Assembly: GCA_029931535.1 (NCBI GenBank) | Contig: JAQPZY010001695.1 | Span: 5,727,001 to 5,791,000 of the forward strand | Source: Margaritifera margaritifera | Lineage: Eukaryota; Mollusca; Bivalvia; Unionida; Margaritiferidae | Length of the DNA stretch: 64,000 bases | Reading direction: 5' to 3' | Part shown: positions 42,401 through 54,400 of the stretch, piece after piece | How positions within the stretch are numbered: the stretch's first letter is position 1 | Layout: each line of letters opens with the position of its first letter | Made by a program: the position numbers and the translations under genes | Notes under the pieces: generated by a model | What the model saw: the letters and a program-made list of their open reading frames with translations, nothing else | Told to the model about the DNA's origin: nothing | The model's database searches: none

Positions 42401-45400
42401 AATTATTTGTTTACCAAATTTCTATTTATACACATTGTCTCTTGACCTATATCAACAGTGTTCCTATCTAATTTTGATTATTATAGTATCATATGCATAT
42501 TTGACAAATATGCAAAAGAAAGCTTTATTGCATAAATCTTTCTTTTTCTTTATGATGGGAGGTGTTATGTATATTTAATCTATAATGTCTGTTTAAATAT
42601 TGTCTAGAAGGTAAGTTGTACTTTAAATTCTGGTCACAGAATATATACTAGAATTTGAGTTCAAGGCCAGTCATGTTGACAGTTAGACTGGGTTTTTACC
42701 ATTTTATTGCTTCACATCCTCTGCATCTGCATTTCTATTTTAAACCCAAAGCACTATTATCCAATATTTCCTTTCCCAAAAATTTTGAATTAAAATATTC
42801 TTTATCTCTTGCTTTGTCAAAGATGCGTTTGCTTCAGAAATATCATAATCTCTGACAAGCTCAAGCAACTTGTCATGTTTCATAGACTCTAACCCTGCCT
42901 GGGTAGCACTTGAAACAAAGTTCTCAACCTTAGATGACATTGTGAATGCTTGCTGGTTTAATTAAAGATTTCTCAAATGGGTGGAAAAAAATCTTTACCA
43001 GGGACAATGAAAATTCCAAAACAAAGTCAATTTAAATTGTAATTTAAAGAAATTTACATCCCAGATGAGCCCCCAATTTCTGTTATGACTCTAGGTATTA
43101 CAAATATGTAACAGAAAGAAAGTGAAACCAACAATGTAAGTAATATAAACAAGCAATTTATTTCCCTATAATACAAAGTGAAATTCAAAAGATGCTTACA
43201 ATATTATGAATCAAATTCCAAAAAATCCTAAGTGTCCTAATCACAAGTCCAAGAATATAGAATAATCCGAATGAGTTCCAGTAGTCTTGAATGTCCTGAT
43301 ATACCACAATGATACAATCCAGAATGTCTTTGAATGAGTTCACACAAGTCCAAAGTAATGAATTATTTCAAAAGTCTATGAACACTTTAGTAATTCCAAT
43401 AAATATATATTAAATAATTCCTCTCTAATGATATCTGATTTCAATGGCACAATGTAAAATCTTTTCAGAAATGGATTCCCACAGACTGATCTAAAACAGG
43501 AATGAATTATTTGTTTACCAAATCCCTATTTATACACATTGTCTCTTGACCTATATCAACAGGATGTGAAGCAATAAAATGGTTTAAAAAAACAGTCCAA
43601 CTGTCAACATGACTGGCCTTGAACTCAAATTCTGGTAAACATTCTATTTACTAGTGACCAGAATTTAAAGTACAACTTACCTTCTGGACAATATTTAAAC
43701 ACACATTATAGATTAAATATACATAACAATGTACAGCACTTTCCATCTGTTATGTATTTACATCACTTTCCAGCCATATGAATGTACATAAATTTTCATC
43801 CACACACATGTACGTCACTTTAAAGCCATATTTACATTACCTTCCATCCATTTGTATGATCATCACTTTCGAGCCATAAATATGCACATCACCTTCCATC
43901 CTTATGTATATACATCACTTTCCAGCCATATGTATCAACTTGTGTTTTTCACCAAAAGACTTGTGATGTCTTGTTGGGACATTTAGTATGGTCATTATGG
44001 TGCCCATTTTGAAAATTATGTAATACCTACTATGCCAGAAAGAATGATCTTATTGACTTGAAGTTTTCACTAAAAGACTCCATATGATGTCAGGTTGGTT
44101 CTAAATGAAACTGTTGCTCTTTAGACATCCAGTAAGACTTCTTACGATGTCTAGAAAGACCTAAATGAAAGTGGTGCTAATTAGACATTCAAGAAGTCTT
44201 CTTATAATGTCTAGTTAGACCTAAATGAAAATGGTGCTAATTAGACATTTAGGAATACTTCTTTAAATGTCTAGTTAGACCTAAATGAAAATGGTGCTAA
44301 TTAGACATTCAGGAAGACTTCTTATAATTTCTAGTTAGACCTAAATGAAAATGGTGCTAATTAGACCTCCAATTTCATGGCCATCTTTTAAATTTTGTTA
44401 TTACAGCTTCTGCACAATTGATACCAACATGGGATTTTTACTAAAAGACTTCTTATGATATATAGTTGGTTCTAAACGAAAATGGTGCTAATCAGACCAG
44501 TATTAAACCTGTCATGGTAGCAATATTGAAAATCTTGTTATATCTACTTCTGAACAGATGGACCTGTAGACATGGAGTTTTCACTGAAAAACGTCTTATG
44601 ATATCTTGTTGTGGCTAAATAATTGTGGTGCTGATCAATGGTGGCCATTTTGAAAATCAGGATGGTTTTATCGACATTGTGTTTTCACTACAACACTTTT
44701 CACTATATGAAGTTTGTCCTAAATGAAAATGATGTCAATGTGATCTTCCAGAATTTAAAACATCTCAAAACAGCAACTTCATCAAAGTGGATGGCCATAC
44801 TGACATTTAAAAAAATAAAAAAGCACTTCTTTCTTGCAGTATGTAGGTATTCCAGTATTAAAGTGTTGCTGATATAACCTCCAAAATTTCTGCCTTGACA
44901 GTCTTGAAAATACGTATGTGGCTATTTCTCCTGAATGGATTGTCTTATCAGCATGTTGTATTCACTAAAACACTTTCATAGCAATATGTAGCTGGGTCTG
45001 AATGAAAATAGTGCTCATCTGACCTCAAACGTGGCATCATAGTGGTAGAAAATATTTTTGTTACCAAATTTGGTATGTTGGAGTTTCTCAAGAATGTTGG
45101 AGATAGTTTCAATACTCATTTGACCTCAAACATGGCATCATAGTGGTAGAAAATATTTTTGTTACCAAATTTGGTATATTGGAGTTTCTCAAGAATATTG
45201 GAGATAGTTTCAATACTCAGCAGTTACAAAGACTAAAAGGACAGCCAGGTGAGCATCAGTCTCCTCAAGGGAGTCTTGTTTTGTTCTAAGCTTTGTATAT
45301 GGAGTCACAGCAGGAAGGCACATCAGATATGGATTTTGGATTCTGGCCCGAAGGTAACTGTCCATGGCTAGTTTGGGGAGAGGATGCTGGGGGAGTAGAT

Positions 45401-48400
45401 GTTGGGAATTGTGATGGTAAGCCATCAAACGGGCACTACTTTTGATTGCTTTCAAACTTAAATAAGCGGGTATTTTGCAGTGGCATGCCATATACTTTTC
45501 TCTAGTCAGCATTAAGTATATGCAATAATTTTTGCTGTGCTTTCAGGGGTACGGGTGAAGTGCACAGGAAATCCAGGTCATGGATCAAGGTTTATTGAAA
45601 ATACAGCTGCTGAGAAGTTTGTAAGTATAGGCAGGTGGCCAATATACCTGTTTTGTGGTTAAATGAGCTGTCATAGGGTCCATTCTAGGATGCATAATTG
45701 CAGAATTCATGCTAATTTATCAAAAGTCATGCCACAAAATTGAATCAAATATCCAAAAATTTTGCATAATATTTTTTTCATATGTGCAAGCCCTTGCATT
45801 GTTTATGTAATTAAATCCCCCCAATTTAAAAAATCCACACACGCACACTCACACACATACACAACTTTTTTCCCAGAAAATTTTCACATAGACCCTAGCT
45901 GTCAAGAAACAATTTCAATATATAGCACTATATCATCTTTATGTTTGGCTGATGAGTCTCTGTAAAATTCAGGTGCCAGTTTATTTATCCTCAATTTATG
46001 CCTTACTCATTGATACATCCATCTAAGGTATTGACAGAATAAACTAGTTACTATATAGAAGAAAATAATTTTGTTTGGAAAATTTAATCATTCATATCCT
46101 ACACTAAAAAATGACTTTACTTAGAAAAAAAGTTTGTAATGTAATTGCGGGAATATTTATAAATCTGCAGCTCTGTATATTTGCATTTTCAGAATTGTTC
46201 AGAATCTTTTAATATGGCTTCAAAATTTTGAAGGCTTCAAGATGAGTTCCACATTTCAGTTTAAAAACTGTTTTGCATGGTTCTAGCCTGATTTATATTC
46301 AGGCAAAAAAAAGCAATTTTTTTAACAATTTGGTACTTATCATTCCACTTTTTTTTTTGTAGAGAAAAGTCATCAACAGATTTCTAGACTTCAGGGCCGA
46401 AGAAAAGAAGAAGTAAGTTTAGTGCTTGCACATACCCATTCATTGGGAATGAAATGGAAATGCATTTACTGAAATCAGGTTTTTGATTTCCAAGAGTGTT
46501 AAAGGTAAACAACTATTGCTTTTGTAATCTGTCTTATTTAAAGTGTGCTTTAATAAAATGGCAAATGCAAAAGACAGCATTGAATTTACAATAAATAAAA
46601 ATATAACCACAACTGTAATAAATGTAAAAATATAGTTGCAGAATATTTGTCAGCAAATTTTATTTTGTTTCAATCAAATAAAAATTGTACAGGTACAACC
46701 ACCAATGATGATGTCTAACATTATTGGCACTTCTTTATGTTTTCCTCAACAATAACAATGTAATGACTTGTGAGGAGTGAAAAATTGTGTGTCAGTGTAA
46801 AAAATCTGATCCCGAATTATCATGTGAAAGGGCTTTCAACCATGGAAATTTAGCAGCAGCCTCAAAATAATCTATTTTCAAATCCATTCATTAAGGCATT
46901 TTGTTCTGTTTTCATTTGTCATTCTGCATTTTGCATTTGCACTCTGGTTCTTTAAATTATCATTTCATTTGCATTCATTCTGCATTTCATTTGCATTCAT
47001 TCTGCATTTCATTTGCATTATGTAATTCATTTTGAATCTATTTTTATTTCACTGGTAAAATTACCTTTTTCAGAGTGTGTATTTCGAGGAAATTGTATAG
47101 TAAGAAAAAATCCTTTATTTAGCTGATTTAAAATAAACAGCTTTGTTCAGTTTTGTAGAGCAAGTTCTGAAAACTTACACAAAATACAAGAGTACTAAAG
47201 TATTTCAAAAACGTCTACAGAGGTTTCTATACTCTGTGACCTTGTGCATTTTAGTACAGTGAAATTTGAAAGGGCGCACATAAACATTGGCAATATACCA
47301 TAAAATAACTCATAACTAATAACTGCCTCTGTCGTTTGTGAGCTTGTACTCTGTCTCCGACCATTGGGCAAGTCCATTAGGACTCTTGATTTTATCAATT
47401 TGGGCCATGCCGGCAAGCATCTCATTGATCAAGATTCCATCTACTTCTACTCCAATCCTGGACAGGGCCTTCACAGCATCTCGTCCAAGTGACATGGCAA
47501 CATTAAAGGGTCGCAAATCAGTACAAGGAGTAGGAAGCGTACAGATAGAGAACTTAATGCATTGATAGAGTTCAAAGCAACAGAATTCTAAAGAATTAAA
47601 GAATATCTTATTTTTGCACTATGAATATTTAAGTCATTGAAGGTGACAACTAATGACAATTACAGTGGGGCCATTGCCTTGGCATCAGATACCAGAATGA
47701 AGAGTGACAGATAGGCCAATCAAATGCAAACAGTGAACAAGAAAATGAAATAATCATACTTCCATTGATTCCAAATATAAAGGTTAGCTTTGAAATGAGC
47801 TAAATAAAACACAAGATTTCATTTCTAACATTTGTGAAACAATTATTTTTAAAAAAACAGTCATGTGGTAATGTTAAGTAACTGTTATTTAAACTCTATC
47901 TATAGAAACTCTTGTGTATTTATAAAGAGCATAATATGTGAAAATAATTTAACAATAATCTAGTAAATAATTTAATGTTAATGTTCATAATTTTGCTGAT
48001 GTAGTAAGCAAGTAAAAAATGCATAGCATATGATGAGATAATGGGTATGGCTGCCTGCTCTTACACCAGAATTATAGACCTCCGCATACTTCCACAGAAA
48101 ATGTGCAGAAATATTTTCAGCTGAGTATTGAAGCACTTTTTCAATGGATATCTGCAGCGGAAAAACCACAAAACCAGAATAAAAATCAAAACACATTCTG
48201 AGATGAAGCCCTGAAAGCTTCCATTTAAGTCCATAGAGCTATTCAGAAATGTGATGAGATTGCTAAATAATCTAAAAATTACTGCAGAGTTCTACAGTGT
48301 TCTACTGGTTATAACTCTGCAGAATTCCTTAAGTGGCTGTGAGCAGAAGGAAAAAAAACTCCACAGAGTTCCTCAATGAAAGATATGGAAATACCTCTGC

Positions 48401-51400
48401 AAAATTCTGAAGGGACAAAAAACTCCAGAGTTTTGTAGTGGAAGGTACAGAAATAATATAATTCCATGAAGTTTTGTGGAAAATTCTCCACATGTTGTTG
48501 GTGGTTAATTTGCAACATTCCATATTGTTTTATGATTTTTCTGAAAAGTTTGATTGTTAAAGGTTTAATCATTTATGGCACATCATGCAGCAACAATATA
48601 TAAATATATCACTATGACTTTTATCAACATTTCCAGAAGGACAAGCCTATTTTTTGTCCCTCTTTCTGTCTGGCACACAATCTCATTTGTGCAACTACTC
48701 CTGCAGGCTTTGCTGGATTGCCATGAAAATGTGGTAAATATTATGTTCATCACCTCCAGATGTCTATATTGGCAAATCATCTTGTTCCTGCAGTTTTTCT
48801 TGGAGTTATTGCCCATTTTGTCTTGTATCCTTATGCAGTGTATGACACAATCTTGTTAGCACAACTAGTCCTGCAGTTTTTGCTGGATTGCCACGAAACT
48901 TGGTAAATATTATGTTCATCACCTAGAGATGCACAAATTGACAAATCACTTTGCTTCAGCAAGTTTTGTTGGAGTTATTGACCTTTTTGTCATGTAGTTT
49001 AATGCGGTGTATGACACGGTCTCATTAGTGCAACTAATCCCGTAGTTTGTCTTGCAGTTTTGTATGGTCATCATCTAAAGATACATATATTGACAAATCT
49101 TTGTGTTACCTTAATTGTTTTGTAAGAGTTATTGTCCTTTTTGACTTACAGCTGGATGCAGTGTATGACAAAATTTTGTGAATGCAACTACTCTTTTAGT
49201 TTTTAGTAGATTGCTGTGAAAGTTAATGCATAGTAAGATCACCATTAGAAGATATGCATGTTGACAAATCTTTGCACTGTTTTCAAAAGAGATATGACCA
49301 TTTTTTGTCTGTAGAATTATTTTGATCATGGAATACGGATGGGATGCAGGAGAGGTGGGAGTATATTTGCGTGAGCAAATTGCTCACCATTCCTATAGTT
49401 TCATCTTATCTGACAGTGTTGGATTTGAGAGGTAGCAGAAGTTAATTCCTAACATTACTGGGATCAAATAAGTATTCTTGAAGAAACTTAATTCCTCATT
49501 TTAAGGCCCCAAAGAGCAAATTGTAGTGAGTATGACCTTTTGCAATCGACCCATCATTAATAGTTCTAGTTTTATTTGAACGTCCGACACTGTCAACAGC
49601 AATACATATTAATTTGCTGTTTGATAATCCCCTTTTGTTGGAATATTTTGTTTCATATGTGCTTACAAAGAGTAGCCTGCAAGCACACTTCACTTTTGTA
49701 TATAGATAGCATAAAACCATTTGCAGTTTACTGCTAATATATATTGAAAATTTAATGATAGTGAAATATTGTGATTTAGCTTAACTTTTCAAAGGATAGG
49801 TTTAGCTTGTGCAGATATTGATGCATTGGGATCAGTTTTAATCTCATCATGGGAGTATGCTTGTGAAATTGAGGCTACTCTTTGAATAATGATGCTGTGC
49901 TGTCCAAAACACCTCTTGTTTACTTTAATTTTAGATTGAAGGGAAATTCTTGCCTGCGACTCGGAGATGTGACAACAGTAAACTTGACAATGCTAGAGGT
50001 AAGGCATTCTTCCTCAAGTTAAAAAATACTGACAAACTTGACCAATTTAGATTTTTATTGTTGCTGATTGAACAGATGTTCAGCCCTAGACACCAATACA
50101 TGAACTATTATTGTGAAATTTTATCTTTTCAAGGTCACTGCTGCTACCTAAATGTAGTCTTGTAGATGAATTTATAGTAAGGGATCATCCATAAAGGACA
50201 TCCGCAAAGATGGGGGGAGGGGGGGTTTGTTCAAATGCGGACAACTGCGGACAAGGGGGGAGGGGGTGTAAAGGACCTTGCAGACGTCCGCAAGCTAGTA
50301 CTTTTTGTTATGATATTCTGTGTTGAACAGCTGCTTTAGGCCTACTGAGTGTATTCCAGTATGTTTTGCGGATGTCCTTTATGGGTGATCCCTAAGTATA
50401 AATTATTTGTTAATTTCAATTTGTACGATTCGTGCCACAGAATATATATGAATGGGTTGGCATTAATACATAGGTCTGGCTCCCAGTGCCTGAGGTTGAT
50501 TACATGGCCCACATATCGGCCCTGCGGACCTGAGCGAGTATACAAATAGCCAAGTAAGATGCACCAGCTATTACACTGCCAGACCATAGAGCAGTGTATA
50601 ATGCTAGATGGGGACATCCGCAGCCCGGGCGGGGGGGGGGGGTGGGGGGGGGGGGGGGGGGGGGGTAAGCCACATGCGGACAAGGGGAGAGGGGGGGGTA
50701 GGAAAACAGGTATTATCTGCGGACATCCTTTATGGACAACCCCTAACACCAAAACACCAATAATGATAGGTAACCATTGATATTTGAAAGCACTGTAGAT
50801 TATATTCATGACCTATAAAGTAAAAGTCATTGCTTTACCACTTTGTAATCAAGATTTATTTTCAGTTACATAATCTTTACAAACTTTGGTTATGGCTGCT
50901 TTTTAATTAATGCAACATAGAAATTAGGGACACCTGCAGTACAAGTCTTTTTTCAGAGAACAGTCCAACCTGTGCAAAGCAACAGCTCTTTGAAGAGACC
51001 ATGAAACTACATTGCGATTATTTCTGATATTTTGTATTTTTGGATAACAAAAAAGGTTCAAAAATACTGTATTGCAGCACCATAAAAGTCATATTTAGAT
51101 GGCTTAGCAATCCAAGTTTTACCTTCAGTGGTCACAAAGGTATTGACTTTGAACTTTTCCTGTACATATAAAAAATTGTCGTTTATAATTGGTTTCTCTC
51201 CATATCTTCTCTATCTGTCTCGAAGGACTACCTTTATTTGGAGGCCACACTTTATGGTTTCTAGTTGTGGTCTCTTTCAACAGGTTTAATTGTGTAACTT
51301 AATTTGAACTTTGAAAAATATATGCAGGTAAACGGTAATGCCCTTTTTTTCATTTAATATGCACAATATCCATGAAAGTAATATATAGACTTATCAGACT

Positions 51401-54400
51401 GAAGCAAAAGCACACTTCAGGTATTATATTGTCTGTATTTTTTGTGTACTTTTTAGCTCACCTGTCCATTAGGTCCACTGAGCTTGAGGTATTACCCTGC
51501 TTCAATTGTGCCCCAAGTGTCCGTGTGTGGTCCATCAATATTTGCTATTTTCTGCTTCCTTTTAAAAACCACTGGACCTGTTTAACCCAGATCACAGGAA
51601 GCATCCAGTCCAGTCTTTCCAGATATGTACAAATGATACCAGTCTGCCATCAAATATGGCTGATGTTATAAAAATAGAAAAGCCTTATCATGACTTCTCA
51701 AAAACCCACAACAAAATTTTACCAAAGCTGACTGCACTCTTGCGTGTAAGCCTTGAAGGTTTGTTCACTTGATGCTATCTTCCAATAAAGCTGCTGTAGC
51801 AATTGCTAGAAATAGAAAAACCTTCGCATGATTTCTCAAAAAATATCTCATCAGACATTAACTAAATTGGACAAAAAGCATGAAGGCCTTAAAATTCTCT
51901 ACAAATAATACCAATCCACCATCCAGTTTGGCCACCATTACTAAAAAGAGAAAAATCTTCAAGTCGATTTTCTTCTAAAACCTGCTCAAGAGAATTTGAA
52001 TAAATTTGACAGAAAACATCTTGGCATTGAGGCCTTTTAATTTTTGTACAAATGATAATGATCTGTCATCTAGTATCTGTCATCTAGTATCTGTCATCTA
52101 GTATCTGTCATCTAGTATCTGTCATCTAGTATCGCTGCTGTTAGTAAAAAATAGGAAAAAAAACTCTAATGACTTCTCTAAAAAAGAATTAGACCAAATT
52201 TAAGAGAAAGCATCCTGTAATTATGGCCTTTCAAAGTGTTCATCAGAATTTGGCCACATTTAAGAGAAAGCATCCTGTAATTATGGCCTTTCAAAGTGTT
52301 CACCAGAATTTGGCTACATTTAAGAGAAAGCCTCCTGGTGATATGACCTTTCAAGTTTATACCTACGATACTTGTACTCATCCAATATGGCTGCTCTTTT
52401 TTCTTCATTAACATTACCTGATCATAATATGTTTTGAGTATATTCACTACCTTGCAAATCCAGTCTTTCCAAGCTTAAAATAACATTCACTACTTCTTTT
52501 AGCTTGTTTTTGTAACAGAAGGGCTAAAAGGTTTTCTGTTGGCCATGGTTAAAGTTAGACTATAGTTGTCTGCCCTTGAATAGAGTGGTGCCAAATCCCA
52601 GTAGTTGTCAATTACTACTTCCATTTGTGCATGGAAGTAAACTCTTTCTTGAGGTCTCACAAACACTGAATTTGTTTGTGCTTTTCATCAATTTAGTGAA
52701 TTCTTTGGAGTTTGCTCACAACAATAAGTGTACTTTAACTATTTTTGTTTATTTTTCACGCTATCATTGTTGTAGACAAATATTTTGCACTTTATTTGTC
52801 TAACTGTGTCATACAGTAAACATGTTGATGCCTTCCTAATTGCCTGCCCAGTGGCTTGTAAAATACTTTCAGTTCAACTCAGTACTCAACCTCGTTGATG
52901 AATTCTGTCGAGCCATTGTTCTGCAAGAAATGGGAGCCCAGTTGTAATCACCTTTTCTACCTGTCCATTTGTCCATCTGTCCATCCGTTGACACTTTTTA
53001 TATCCAGCATAGCTCTGCAAGTTTTCAATCTTAAATGGATGCCATATGATAGGTGAATTGCTTATTACATGTAGATGTATCTTTTAAATGCCTTTTCATG
53101 TCCAATTTTGATGGAGTTACTGCCCTTTGTCCATTAATATTACATCTCCACTACAGCAGATTCCGGTAACCAGCTTAGCTCTGGAATCATACGCATAGCT
53201 CTGGAATCATACAACATATTAATTTAGTGTGTACATTGTTTAATAGCTCTAGATGTGCCTTTTATTGATTTTGTATTGTCATCTCCATTTTGGATAGAGG
53301 TATGGTCCTTGACAATTAACTTTATATCTTCACATGAGATGTTGCTTGTAACCAGCAAAGCTCTGCAACCCTTACACATAATTGGATGCCATTTCGTAGG
53401 GTAGAGTGTCAGACTCATAATCCAAGAGTCGCGGGTTCGATACCTGCCCAGACCAAAAGGCACTTATTATTGGGGAAGGCACTTAGCTCCCATTTCCTCG
53501 GCATATGTGGCCAGAAATGTGTTCAAAGTGCTGTTAAAACCAACACAAAAAGTCATTTGGTAGGGCAGTTGCTTATTACTTGTTGATGCAATTTGATATA
53601 AACATTCTCTCCTAGATTCAGTTGTGCCTTATATGGGGTCATGATCATGAAAATCAAGGGCTACCATGACATGATTTCAGATACATTCCTGGATTGTAGG
53701 GTATAGGCTAGAACAAAGACCTTTTCAACCTTCTTTCAGACTGTGACTGGTCTTGATTGAGGGATTTGGTCCTATATCTGAAATGGAATCTTCCATATGT
53801 TTTGAACAACTGTCTGGAACCTCCATGACTCACCTTTTATACAAATGTCCACTTCCTAGTAGCTGTAGCTATACAACAGGCTGAATCAATGAGATGCATG
53901 TCTTGTCAGTTGACCTGAACAATCTGCAGTTCCACCAGAGTTGTTTGGTGTTGCTTATGATGGCCTCTGCTTTTATTGTCAACAACAGGCTCCCACTCAT
54001 GGGAATCAGTTGTTTGTCTTGAATGGAGGTCAGAGACAACATTTTCTAGTTTTTACCTTTGAAGCTGCTTTATGTATGTTTGGAGACCAGAGACAGAGTC
54101 AGTGGGATTAAACTCCCTTCTCATCTTACCTATTCTCATCGTACCTATTCTCATCGTACCTATTCTCATCATACCTATTCTCATCTTACCTATTCTCATC
54201 TTACCTATTCTCATTGTACCTATTCTCATCGTACCTATTCTCCTAACATATTATAATCTTGGTAATGTATTTGAAAAAGAAACAAATGTTTAGAGTAAAA
54301 TATGTGTTTTCGATAAGACACCCAAATATAATACACCCTCCCAAACCCTCCTGCACTTGCATTCTTGGAAAAACATGCACATCTGCTCCAAAAGTAGCTG

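Noticed and set aside
50342..50809. 155-codon Pro-rich minus frame
   Set aside because: It is read through the C complement of the G tract and two TIR elements; composition only.
53394..53462. tRNA gene (Met-like anticodon CAT, perfect B box)
   Set aside because: The 5' half of the tRNA is truncated, no acceptor stem pairs, and the flanking 12-bp duplications mark it as a SINE.
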